Source: Croceicoccus sp. YJ47
GTDB taxonomy: Bacteria > Pseudomonadota > Alphaproteobacteria > Sphingomonadales > Sphingomonadaceae
DNA length: 64,000 bases
Reading direction: 5' to 3'
Assembly: GCF_016745095.1 (NCBI RefSeq)
Contig: NZ_CP067087.1
Location: forward strand, 562,501-626,500
Position numbers and translations under genes: made by a program. Below are positions 44,678-54,939 of the stretch, in pieces; the first letter of the stretch is position 1; each line of letters opens with the position of its first letter. The notes under the pieces were generated by a model. The model was not told the origin of the DNA and did no database searches. It was given only the letters and a program-made list of their open reading frames with translations.

Positions 44678-45053
44678 TGTCGTCTCCTTCCGTTCCTGTG
44701 GGGTTGCCCAAGGACGCGCGCACCGAGGCGATCACGTCGCGCGCCTCCTTCGGCTCGAAGCCTGCGCCCTCGAGGTCAGCGCGCCGGGCGCGCCAGAATT
44801 GTTCATCGAATGCGGGTCGCGCTTCCTCGTCCCGGGCTTTCATCAGGACCCATCGGTCATAGACGCTGGTGGGCTCCCGCTCGCCCCGAATCAGCCGGTC
44901 CTCATGCCACAGGACGGCCAATTCGGGGGTCGCAGGCGCTGCTTCGCCCATCTCGTAGAGGACCGAGATGCGCAGCGCGCGGCGTTCACCGGGAGACATC
45001 AGCCGGTAGCCCACCGCGAAGGCGAGGAGGTCGAGGGCGCTGTCCCTACTCAT
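44649..45053 (-). CDS. Hypothetical satellite protein, 134 residues
   Basis: Starts at the ATG at 45051-45053, overlapping the end of the terminase-like gene by eight bases. A soluble, mostly helical and acidic protein (ISVLYEMGEAAPATPELAVL, SVYDRWVLMKARDEEARPAF). No signal peptide or known domain. In phages the gene after a small terminase is often the large terminase; this is far too short and lacks Walker motifs, so it is not one. Confidence 0.6.
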   Translation of the reverse strand: MSRDSALDLLAFAVGYRLMSPGERRALRISVLYEMGEAAPATPELAVLWHEDRLIRGEREPTSVYDRWVLMKARDEEARPAFDEQFWRARRADLEGAGFEPKEARDVIASVRASLGNPTGTEGDDNGNFQAAAA

Positions 45054-45543
45054 GGTCGATCACCCGGGCCGGAGCCGGAAGCTGCGGGCGGAGGCTGTCG
45101 GCCATCTGGAGAGCGACCTTCGCCACGGCATCGCCCAAGACACCGGCATCGACCGTGTGCGTCACCTGCTTGTTCACGGCGATGCCGTGCGTCTCCCGGT
45201 AGGCGGGCAGCATCGCCCGGGCGCGCAGCTCGAGCAGGCGGTCCGAATACTTGCGGACAGTGCCGACGATCTTCTCCTTGTGGCGGCCGCCGAAGATGGG
45301 CTCCTCCCACCCCTCCTGCGCGCGCCGGTAAATCTCGGCCTCGATGCTGGCCTCGGCCGCCTCGACCGCTTCCTGCCACTGCGCCGCGAACTCCGGGTCA
45401 CGGTCGCGCTCATCCTTGAAGGTCTGCAATGCACCGTACCGGGCGGACGCGCGCGGACTGGCGGCCCGGGCGGCGCGCGCCATGATGCCGTGGCGGGCGA
45501 GCTCTGCGAGGAAAACCCTCTTGCGGCGGTCGGTCAGCTTCAT
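45046..45543 (-). CDS. Terminase-small-subunit-like protein
   Basis: A 165-residue protein starting at the ATG at 45541-45543. The N-terminal 60 residues look like a helix-turn-helix (KLTDRRKRVFLAELARHGIM then AARAASPRASARYGAL); next comes EIYRRAQEGWEEPIFGGRHK and TVRKYSDRLLELRARAMLPA, a pattern typical of phage terminase small subunits of the Sphingomonadales/Rhodobacterales prophage type. Satellites such as PICIs use their own TerS to redirect a helper phage's packaging. No large subunit is present in the element. Assignment is by motif only. Confidence 0.68.
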   Translation of the reverse strand: MKLTDRRKRVFLAELARHGIMARAARAASPRASARYGALQTFKDERDRDPEFAAQWQEAVEAAEASIEAEIYRRAQEGWEEPIFGGRHKEKIVGTVRKYSDRLLELRARAMLPAYRETHGIAVNKQVTHTVDAGVLGDAVAKVALQMADSLRPQLPAPARVIDHE

Positions 45544-45800
45544 GTGCGAAGAGTAGCTGGCGAGGCCAACGGAACGAACGGCGGAGCGTTGATAATAGCG
45601 GCCGCGTTTCCCCTCGGATGCCCCGGGGAACGGCGCTGCGACAAGAAGCCCAAGGAACGCTGGAAACGTCGCAGGCGGGGCTGGGCCTCTAAGAGGAAAA
45701 GCTCCCGGCTGCGGGCGGCCCGATCTCGCGCCCGCGCGCGCGGGGACAAACGCAGCAAACGGCGGGCGGCAGACCACCTCGCCCATACAAATGCCCAACA
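45544..45800. other. Gene-free left half of a 517-base gap
   Basis: The gap between the terminase-like gene and the primase runs from 45544 to 46060. This left part has open frames only in shadows (low-complexity Arg-rich translations), and no promoter or RNA is recognisable. The right part holds the iteron-like repeats listed separately. Confidence 0.5.
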
Positions 45801-46051
45801 AGACGGCTCGACCCGTCTGCGGAGGCTCGACCCGTCTGCCCGAGGGCCACAAAAATACTGGCGGCAGACGGCTTAGACGGCTTAGACGGGTTAGAGAGAA
45901 GGTCAGAGAATAACCGAGACCTCCGCCTTCGAGCCTCCCTTTGGCTCCCTTTCGGGCTGAATTGCCGCGCGACCCGTCTAGCCGTCTAACCCGTCTGCGG
46001 TCCAAGAAACGCGTGGTTTCGGGCAAGCCTAACCCGTCTGCGAACCCGTCT
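45801..46051. repeat. Iteron-like AGACGG/CCGTCT repeats, candidate replication origin
   Basis: Eleven copies of the hexamer lie in 251 bases. AGACGG occurs at 45801, 45866, 45875 and 45884, the last three as a strict 9-base tandem (AGACGGCTT, AGACGGCTT, AGACGGGTT). CCGTCT occurs at 45813, 45832, 45974, 45982, 45991, 46034 and 46046. The 45866-45892 and 45974-45996 clusters face each other across about 80 bases. A 16-base repeat, GGCTCGACCCGTCTGC, occurs at 45805 and 45824. An A-rich patch (ACAAAAATACT) lies at 45849-45859. The array abuts the end of the primase gene, as expected for an origin bound by the element's own replication protein. Confidence 0.65.
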
Positions 46052-46060
46052 GGCCCGGGG

Positions 46061-48592
46061 TCAGTACGGCGCGGCGTTCGCCCACGTGGCCTCCGAGCCG
46101 TCCTCGGGTTCATCGAAGTCCCACGCGCCGAAGGCCTTGCGCCACCGCCTGCGGAGGTCGGCAAGCGGCGGGAATGCCCAGCCCCGCCAGTAGTCGCCCG
46201 CTTGCTGGTGCTTGTAATTCTCGAAGCCCCACTCCCGCAGGAAGGCACCGAGCCGAGCGTCCGACACATTGCGAAGCGCGGGGCTGGACTGCCGCAACAG
46301 GTCATAGAGCCCCGCGCACCCGTCGCGCCGGTCGCGCTCGCTCGTGTCCTGCGGCCCCGGCAGTCCGTCGCGCCGGTCCCGTCCATTCGACGAGCGGACG
46401 TTGAGCTCGGCCCCGGTCGGAGCCTGCCCGGGGATAATCCCCGCCTCGATTACGTCCAGCAGCCATTCCTCCATCGGCTTGAGCGTCTTGATCTTCTGCT
46501 CACGCAAGGCGACCGTCTGCGGCACATCGAGGCGCGGATGCCAGTTGCCTAGGTCCATCGCCATTAGGTCGTGCAGGAAGGCCTCGAGGCCGCCGTTGTC
46601 GATCTCCTCGTTCAACTTGATCCACCACTGCACTCGTTCGTCAGTCTCGGGGCTCCCCGGCGGGAAGGCCTTGTCCGGCGACACGTTGAACACGGCGAAG
46701 CGGCGCTCGTCCGCGCTGGCGGACACAACCCACTCGTCATTCGAGGCGATGATGACCTTGAGCCGGTTGCGCGACGGGAAGGGGTCCACGCCCTTCGGCT
46801 CGATCATGATGTTCGGCTCGGTGATTAGGCTCTTGATGATGCCCTCGGCCTTGCTCTCACCCCGCGCCAGCGCCTCGTCCGCGAACAGCAGGCAGCAGTC
46901 GTGCAGCGGCTTGTTGAAGTTGGAGGTCATGGTGTGGGAGCTCGCGATGGTCGTGCCGTGCTGGCCGAATATCCGGCTCATAAGGCGACCGAAGGTGCTC
47001 TTGCCGGTGCCCTTGCCTCCCCGGAGGACTATCGCCACCTCGGCCCGCCGCTCCGGGTGCTGCACGGAATAGGCGGCCCAATTCAGCAGGTACTTGGCCG
47101 CGTCCCGATCTCCGGCTGCGAGCACGTCCTCGATCAACTCCCGCAACAGGGGCCACTCGCCTGCGCGCGGCTGTACGGCGAGACCGCGCCAGAGATTGTA
47201 CTCGAAGCGGTCGTCCACCTCCTCGTTCGGCAGGAACACAACGCTGCGATATTGCCGCCGGAGGGGATGCTCGAGCCACCACTTACCGGCTGGCGAATAG
47301 ACGGGGTTGCCCTCCTTGGTCTGGCCGGTCTGGACCCGGACATTCAGGTAGCGGTTCTTGAAGTCAGCGAAGGATTGGACGACCATCTCCTGCCGGTTCG
47401 GGTCCACCTCGCTCGGTTGCCACGAGACGACGCGACAGGCGTTGCCGTAGGACATAATCACCGCATGGTCGGCATTCAGCCGGGCGAGCATCGGCTCTTC
47501 GACCTCGGCCCGCGCTCGTTCAATCTGGCGCTCCGCATATTTGAGCGCCCCCTTCTGCGCGCGGGTGTGGGCCGATATTCCGAAATCGGGGTCAAGAAGG
47601 ACGAGCGCGATCTGCTCGTTGCTGCAATTCGCCCGGACGAGCTCGCAACAGACGGCGAAGGTCACCTCCGAGCGCGAATTGTAACGCAACGGGTCATCGG
47701 GGTCATCGCCCTGCACGATCAGCATCCGGGTCCGGTTCGTCACAGCGGAAGGGAGCTCGTCTAGGTCGCGCAGGCGTGGTGGATCGCCCTCGAGCTGTAC
47801 CGTCGGCTGTCCGGCACTCGGAGAGGCATTCCTAGGTGGCGCGGCGGTGAGCTCGTCACCCAAGGAGTACACCCGCCCGGGGTGATACTCGACCACCGAG
47901 GCGAGCCGGGGCTCCCGGCCAGCGTCCCGCTTCTTCTTGTTGGGCCGGTTGATCGTGCCCGGGAGGCGCATGAGGCGGCAGCAATCGTGAGTGCCATCGA
48001 CCCTTATCAGGGCGCGGAGCTCGGGGTCCTCCGCAATCATCTTGGCGAGCTCGGCCTCGAGCTGCCGCGTGTAGCACTCCGCCTGCTCGGCTACTTCGAG
48101 GTTGCAGCCGATATACAGGCCCGGCTCCTCAATACGGAAGAACGCCTGAATGCCACCGCCGCTGTCCAAGGTTAGGGTGGGCTGGAGCTTGTAGTCTCCG
48201 AGGAAGGTGAGCGCTGCTGCCCGCGCCTCGGCCGGGTCAGCGCCATCGACCGGGTCAATGTCCACGTGGATCCAGTCGAGGTTCTCAATGTCCTCCTTCT
48301 TGGCCTTCGACCGAATGCGCCCGCGGGTCGGGTTCACGGTCCAATAGAGGTTCATCCCCTCGCGCGTTCGGTCCTCGAGCCATTGACGGGCCGCGCCTTC
48401 GTCACCGGGGCCGAATGTCTGGGTCTTTGTCGGGCCGCCGTCCGGCGGGATGGCCGTCAACGCGACTAGCCCGCCGGGGCGGACGCGGGCGAGATGCGCG
48501 ACGGCTTCCTCGAGTTTGGCCTCGGGGAGCGTATCGGCGCTCAACCCTTCGGCCTTCGGTCCCGGCTCCGCGCCGGGTATAACGTCACTCAT
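46061..48592 (-). CDS. Primase-helicase replication protein of the element
   Basis: An 843-residue protein that probably starts replication of the excised element. The N-terminal half resembles an archaeo-eukaryotic-type primase/polymerase: LDWIHVDIDPVDG (acidic pair at about 111-113), TLDSGGGIQAFFRI (142-153) and RVDGTHDCCRLMRLPGTINR (197-216). The C-terminal half is an SF3-like helicase of the DUF5906/VapE group, with Walker A LRGGKGTGKSTFG near residue 525 and a Walker B-like CCLLFADEALARGE, then VIIASNDEWV. GGAG precedes the ATG at 48592. The tail after residue 720 is variable. An iteron-like array follows the gene. Confidence 0.87.
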   Translation of the reverse strand: MSDVIPGAEPGPKAEGLSADTLPEAKLEEAVAHLARVRPGGLVALTAIPPDGGPTKTQTFGPGDEGAARQWLEDRTREGMNLYWTVNPTRGRIRSKAKKEDIENLDWIHVDIDPVDGADPAEARAAALTFLGDYKLQPTLTLDSGGGIQAFFRIEEPGLYIGCNLEVAEQAECYTRQLEAELAKMIAEDPELRALIRVDGTHDCCRLMRLPGTINRPNKKKRDAGREPRLASVVEYHPGRVYSLGDELTAAPPRNASPSAGQPTVQLEGDPPRLRDLDELPSAVTNRTRMLIVQGDDPDDPLRYNSRSEVTFAVCCELVRANCSNEQIALVLLDPDFGISAHTRAQKGALKYAERQIERARAEVEEPMLARLNADHAVIMSYGNACRVVSWQPSEVDPNRQEMVVQSFADFKNRYLNVRVQTGQTKEGNPVYSPAGKWWLEHPLRRQYRSVVFLPNEEVDDRFEYNLWRGLAVQPRAGEWPLLRELIEDVLAAGDRDAAKYLLNWAAYSVQHPERRAEVAIVLRGGKGTGKSTFGRLMSRIFGQHGTTIASSHTMTSNFNKPLHDCCLLFADEALARGESKAEGIIKSLITEPNIMIEPKGVDPFPSRNRLKVIIASNDEWVVSASADERRFAVFNVSPDKAFPPGSPETDERVQWWIKLNEEIDNGGLEAFLHDLMAMDLGNWHPRLDVPQTVALREQKIKTLKPMEEWLLDVIEAGIIPGQAPTGAELNVRSSNGRDRRDGLPGPQDTSERDRRDGCAGLYDLLRQSSPALRNVSDARLGAFLREWGFENYKHQQAGDYWRGWAFPPLADLRRRWRKAFGAWDFDEPEDGSEATWANAAPY

Positions 48593-48620
48593 GGGGTTCT
48601 CCTGCCCCGCCGATGGTTAG

Positions 48621-48654
48621 GGCCGTCCGGCTTACGTCATGAAGCCGGACGGTC
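48621..48654. promoter_or_regulatory. 13-bp inverted repeat between alpA and the primase gene
   Basis: CCGTCCGGCTT (48623-48633) and AAGCCGGACGG (48642-48652) pair perfectly across eight bases, and the pairing extends two more bases outward with one G-T. It lies 29 bases upstream of the primase start. There is no T-run, so an operator for the AlpA-like protein or another regulator is more likely than a terminator. Confidence 0.5.
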
Positions 48655-48710
48655 CGTCCTTCCCTTTCAGGATTGGCGGAATTGTCGTTTGGGCGGCCCG
48701 AGGCACGCCG

Positions 48711-48992
48711 TCAGGCGGTGTCCGAGGGGCGCTTAGCGACTGTCACCGGGATGCCGAGCTCCTCCGACATGCGAGCGGCGAACTTATCGAAGTCCTCGTC
48801 CCGTCTCTTCATCCGCTGCCTTAGCCAGTGGTCGATCTCGCTCTTCACCCAAACAACCCGGCCCGGGCCGAGGCGGACCTGCTTCGGGAAGTCGTGTTCC
48901 TCGTCGGCAATGTACTTGTAGATCGTCGGCTTGCTCAGCCGTGTCATCGCCACCACCTCGGGCAGCGTCAGCAATACTTGGCGCTGGGTCAT
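48711..48992 (-). CDS. AlpA-like HTH regulator/excisionase
   Basis: A 93-residue protein with the MerR/AlpA-type helix-turn-helix LTLPEVVAMTRLSKPTIYKYIADEE split as LTLPEVVAMTRLSK and PTIYKYIADEE, then PKQVRLGPGRVVWVKSEID. AlpA is the early regulator of P4-like satellites and PICIs, where it switches on the integrase or replication genes; small excisionases share the fold. GAGGAGG lies just upstream of the ATG at 48990-48992. It is first in the leftward run that continues into the primase gene. Confidence 0.85.
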   Translation of the reverse strand: MTQRQVLLTLPEVVAMTRLSKPTIYKYIADEEHDFPKQVRLGPGRVVWVKSEIDHWLRQRMKRRDEDFDKFAARMSEELGIPVTVAKRPSDTA

Positions 48993-49060
48993 GTTGACCT
49001 CCTCTATCGACGGCTTTTCTCGTCTGAGGAGGTTCTCGCCGCTGCGCGGCCTAGAAGAAA

Positions 49061-49609
49061 TTACCGTAATGTCGTGCGATTACGAATGTGTCGCTGTGCC
49101 ACCTTGAACGCCACGTCGAGCGCCCGGTCCCCGAGGTCCGGGGTGATGCGGAGGAACTCCGCTGCGAGGAAGGAAACGGCCGCGCTCGGCTTGGGCTGCT
49201 TCCGGCCCTCCTTAGAGGCGGCTCGCCCGCGATTGGCAGTCACGCGGTTGCCGCCAGCCTCCCACCAAGCCAGAAGCGGGACGGCGGCCGCCTGATAGGC
49301 GTCGTACCCCCGGCGGCCGTATGGCGCGGGTATCTCGAGCTCTGGCACTGCCTCCTCGACCTGTAGGAAGAGGAACTCAGCCTTCTGCATCTCGAAGGGC
49401 ATCTCAGCGAAGCCGCGCTGGTACTTGACGTGCCAGTCCCAGAGCTCCCGGAGACGCGGCTCCAAGCCGTCTATCCCCGCCTGCGACTTGATGTTGCGGA
49501 TGCGTTCGCGGGCGTCCGCCGAATTGCGGCTGGACTGGAACGGCACTTCCGCTGCCCAGTATGCCTCGGAGGCCCGCTGCCGCGTCTCGGGGTCCGGCTC
49601 TATGCCCAT
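49061..49609 (-). CDS. Hypothetical protein next to the integrase, 182 residues
   Basis: Starts at the ATG at 49607-49609, overlapping the 3' end of the integrase; a GTG at 49621 would add four residues. The N-terminal half is charged and helical (ASEAYWAAEVPFQSSRNSAD) and has LRELWDWHVKYQRGFAEMPF; the C-terminal part is basic (NRGRAASKEGRKQPKPS) and ends VAFKVAQRHIRNRTTLR. No domain is recognised. It shares the integrase transcript, so it may assist or regulate integration, but this is only positional. Confidence 0.6.
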   Translation of the reverse strand: MGIEPDPETRQRASEAYWAAEVPFQSSRNSADARERIRNIKSQAGIDGLEPRLRELWDWHVKYQRGFAEMPFEMQKAEFLFLQVEEAVPELEIPAPYGRRGYDAYQAAAVPLLAWWEAGGNRVTANRGRAASKEGRKQPKPSAAVSFLAAEFLRITPDLGDRALDVAFKVAQRHIRNRTTLR

Positions 49610-50949
49610 TGGTCGCCCCACAGGTCGAGCGCTGCCCGCTTCTCGGCCATGTAGTCGTGCACATCGTACACGCCACCGATGCCTGGCAGGACGTGGCCGA
49701 GGACCTGCTCGGAATGGAGGTGGGGGACGCCCAGCCGGGACATCTCGGTCTTAACGGACCGGCGAATGTCGTGGACGGTCCATGGCTCGAGCGGCGGCAG
49801 GCCCTTCTTCTCCCCGAGCTCGGCAATCTTCGCGTCCAGTTGCAGCTTAGCCTTCGAGAAGCCGCTTATCGGACGGTCACCCTTGTCGGTGGGGAAGAGG
49901 TAGTGCGTCTTGTCCAGCTTCTTCGGCAGCGCCTTGTAGCTGGGGAGCGCCTCGATGATGGCGACGGCGGGGGCCGAGAGCGGATAGGTGTGCTGCCGGT
50001 CGGTCTTGTAATGCCACGCCGGGACCGTCACGCATCGCTCCTTCATGTCGAGCCAATCGGTGTTCAGGTTGGCGACCTCAGAGCGCCGCTGCCCAGTCAG
50101 GATAAGGAGCTGGATCACCCGGCCGTACCGATAGCCGATCTCCTCCGCCGCGTCCCACACGCGGCGCAGCTCGTCCATCGACAACGCGCGACGGCGGGCC
50201 GTGTAGGCGAGCGACTTCTTCGCGCTCTTCTTCTTCGTGGGCATCACGAGCGCGGGGTTGAAGATCACGAGGTCCTCCTCCCCGGCCCAGTTGAACAGCG
50301 TGCGGATGCGCTTTCGGACTTCCCGGGCGGCCTAGAGACCGCTCAGCTCGTGGCGCTCGTCGGTCCTCGGCTTGCCCGCCTTCTTCGCCCGCTCCCGGGC
50401 TCGCTCGATTGCCTGCGCGCGGACCTTCACCAGCAGCGCGTTCACGTCCGAGCGCTTGATCTCATCGACCGGCCGCCCGCGCCAGTGCGGCACGACATAG
50501 GTGTCGAGGTAGGCCTTCGTGGACTTCCACTCCTTCTGCTCCTCCTTCGCGTACTCGTCGATGAACCTCTCGGCCACGGCCTCGAAGGTCCGCTCGTTCC
50601 GGGCGATGGCCTCGGTCTTGCGTTGAACAGCCGGGTTGAAGCCCTTCTCCGCAACGTCGAGAGCATCGCGCGCCGCGTCCCGGGCCTTGGCGATGGTCAC
50701 GCGGGGATAATCGCCCAAGGACATTCGGCGCATCGGCCCCTTCTTGCCGCCGTCGCCAGCGCCAGAGACCCGGTAGATCACTGACCAGTGCTTCGCCCCC
50801 TTGTCGCTGACCCGGAGCCGGAGTTGCGGCACCACGGTGTCGGCCCACTCGAGGCGCTTCCCGGGCTCGGCCTTGAGCTTGGCAATCGCCTTATCGGTGA
50901 TCGTGTCCCGCTTCGCGTCGTGCTCCACGGCTGTTGTTGTCGCTTCCAT
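49600..50949 (-). pseudogene. int: Tyrosine integrase of the element, split by an in-frame TAG
   Basis: A P4-type integrase frame of 450 codons interrupted once, by TAG at 50332-50334 (codon 206). The first part has the DUF4102 arm-binding domain (TDKAIAKLKAEPGKRLEWAD and RRMSLGDYPRVTIAKARDAA) and the start of the core-binding domain. After the stop the same frame continues AAREVRKRIRTLFNWAGEED and has the catalytic Arg (LLILTGQRRSEV), His-x2-Arg (VHDIRRSVKTEMSRLG), LGH and the nucleophile Tyr in YDVHDYMAEKR. Apart from the TAG no change is seen. It lies 170 bases inside attR. If the TAG is real, the element cannot integrate or excise by itself. Confidence 0.9.
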
Positions 50950-50970
50950 CTCGCTTCTTCCAAAACCATT

Positions 50971-51097
50971 CGGGGAAACGCCGGGGAACTCAAAAGCGCG
51001 CGCTGCGCTAAGCCCCGCCGATACCCGGCGAGACCGTTTTCTAGTGTAAACCCGCAGAAAGTCGAGCTTTCTTTAACCGGCTCAATCTCGGGGAAAC
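50971..51097 (+). repeat. Right GGGGAA repeats, candidate integrase arm sites
   Basis: GGGGAAAC (50972-50979) and GGGGAAC (50983-50989) repeat the left-end pair almost base for base (CGGGGAAACGCCGGGGAAC against CGGGGAAACGGCAGGGGAAC). A third GGGGAAAC lies at 51090-51097, 23 bases before attR. They lie between the integrase start and attR, where arm-type sites are expected. Confidence 0.55.
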
Positions 51098-51120
51098 CGC
51101 GCTAGACTGGGTAGCTTAGA

Positions 51121-51166
51121 CCTCCGAAGGCAGAGGCCACAGGTTCGAATCCTGTCGGGTGCACCA
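51121..51166 (+). repeat. attR: right 46-bp attachment repeat
   Basis: Repeats bases 32-77 of the tRNA-Arg gene with two differences. The sequence before it (GGGTAGCTTAGA) does not continue the tRNA, so this copy is not a functional gene. Confidence 0.9.
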
Positions 51167-51533
51167 GCTTTTCCGCCATTTGATGCGCTGCCCAATTCCG
51201 GCGGGTGCTCCCCGTAGGTGAAACGTATTTGCAGCGCGTTTGATCGGGAGCGCATGCAAAGACCCATCAAGTTGAGCTGGCTTCGCCCCGAATCGGTGGC
51301 TGGCTATGAGGCCTTGCTGTGTGAAGGACGGAATTCACTTGCCGGCACTGGGGCAATAAGCCGGGCATTTGATCATGTATCCCTACCCGACCGAACGTGA
51401 CGCGCGAGCGTATGGGGCTGGCTATGGCCGGAGTGCCCTCGAGGCAGGGCGGCATGGCGAAAGAAAATTCGGATTCATCAAACCACCCTTCAAGTTTGAA
51501 TTCGGCACGCGCGCGCGAGGCGAATGACGGCGC
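51167..51533. other. Gene-free stretch between attR and acs
   Basis: 367 bases with only short, non-conserved open frames on both strands. No RNA gene, terminator with T-run or clear promoter is visible. It is the chromosomal sequence that would have followed the tRNA-Arg gene before insertion. Confidence 0.5.
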
Positions 51534-53444
<1,911 letters not shown>

Positions 53445-53833
53445 GGCAATTTCCCTTTCGTCATAGGCGCGGCTGCGCAAGAGAAAGCGCCGGCCCGTTC
53501 CGTTATCGAGGCTGAACATGCCGCCCCGCCCGTCGACCCCATCGAGGATGAGCTGCGTATGCTTCCACGCCGCGAATTGCGCCGCGCCGATATAGACCGG
53601 CGTGCTGCCGATCATGCCCAGCAGGATGTCCGACGCGCCGAGGCGGAACGCGTGCCGGGGGTAGACCATGGGGCTGGACCCGTCGCAGCACCCGCCCGAC
53701 TGGTGGATGAGCACGGGACCGTGCCGCGCGATCAGCTCCGAGAGCAGTGCGGCCCCCGCCGCGGTGGCGATCACGCGGCGGACGACGCCGCCATCCATGA
53801 TCGCCCCGCGCCCCGGCCCCGGGGCGGCGCCTG

Positions 53834-54867
53834 TCATTGGGTCAGGTCGAGCACGACGCGCCCTTCGATCTGCCCCTTGCGCATCCGGTCGAACACGGCG
53901 TTCACATCGTCGAGCCGGGCGGTGGAAATCGTCGCCTTCACCTTCCCGTCGCCCGCGAAATCGAGCGATTCCTGAAGATCGAGCCGCGTGCCCACGATCG
54001 AGCCGCGCACCGTGATACCGTTCAGCACCATGCCAAAGATGTTGAGCGGAAAATCCCCCGGCGGCAGGCCGTTGAGCGCCACCGTCCCGCCGCGCCCGAC
54101 CATGCCGACCGCCTGTTCGAAGGCCGTCTCGCTCACCGCGGTCACCAGCGCGGCGCGCGCGCCGCCCCGGTCATCCGCTTGACCGCGGCGGCGGGGTCGC
54201 TCTCGGTCCGCGCGTTGACCGTACCCACGGCGCCCAGCCTGCGCGCGAGGTCGAGCTTTGCCTCGTCCACGTCGACCGCCACCACGTTCAGCCCCATCGC
54301 GACCGCATATTGCACCGCCATGTGACCGAGCCCACCAATGCCGGAGATCACCACCGCATCGCCCGGCTTCGTGTCGGTCATCTTCAGCCCCTTGTAGACC
54401 GTGACCCCGGCGCACAGCACCGGCGCGATCTCGTTAAAGCCGATGTTGTCCGGCAGGTGACCGACATAGTTCGGGTCGGCCAGCACGTAATCCGCGAAAC
54501 CGCCGTTCACCGAATATCCGGTGTTGAGCTGGCTTTCGCAGAGCGTTTCCCATCCGCCGAGGCAATGCGTGCAATGGCCGCACGCGGTATAGAGCCACGG
54601 CACGCCGACCCGGTCCCCTTCCTTCACGTGGGTCACGCCCTTCCCCACGGCGGAGACGAAGCCCACGCCCTCGTGTCCGGGAATGAAGGGCGGTTCGGGT
54701 TTGACGGGCCAGTCGCCTTCCGCGGCGTGCAGATCGGTGTGGCACACGCCGGACGCCTGGATCGCGACCTGGATCATGCCGGGCTGCACCTCGGGCACCG
54801 GCGCTTCCTCGATCCGCAACGGTTCGCCGAATGCGCGCACGACGGCGGCTTTCATGGTCTTGCTCAT
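53834..54867 (-). pseudogene. adhP: Zinc alcohol dehydrogenase (AdhP-type) with a frameshift in a GC repeat
   Basis: Would oxidise ethanol and similar alcohols to aldehydes with NAD. The first 240 codons are intact: catalytic-zinc residues in [15 protein letters not shown] and PGHEGVG, the structural-zinc [15 protein letters not shown] and the NAD-binding [14 protein letters not shown]. The frame then ends in AARAPRW, while the next frame continues with [20 protein letters not shown] to LDLTQ at 53834. The break lies in a GCGCGCGCGC run (54153-54162); removing one GC restores [14 protein letters not shown], the family sequence. A real two-base insertion, a phase-variable tract or an assembly error are all possible. 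GAGGAG precedes the ATG at 54867. Confidence 0.9.
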
Positions 54868-54939
54868 GACATCTCTCCTCGATTTTTGAATGCGGGATGC
54901 GATGCGGCGGACATTCGCCGCATCGCGAGCGGTAGCGCC

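Noticed and set aside
43925-45419. Plus-strand frames opposite the small satellite genes
   Set aside because: The minus-strand frames are linked by ATGA overlaps and have ribosome sites; the plus frames lack both and are Arg/Pro/Ser-rich.
45801-46051. CRISPR array
   Set aside because: The repeat unit is six to nine bases with mixed orientation and irregular gaps, and no cas genes are present; iterons fit better.
51113-51166. Second tRNA-Arg gene
   Set aside because: Only the 3' 46 bases match; the acceptor 5' strand and D-arm are missing, so it is the attR copy.
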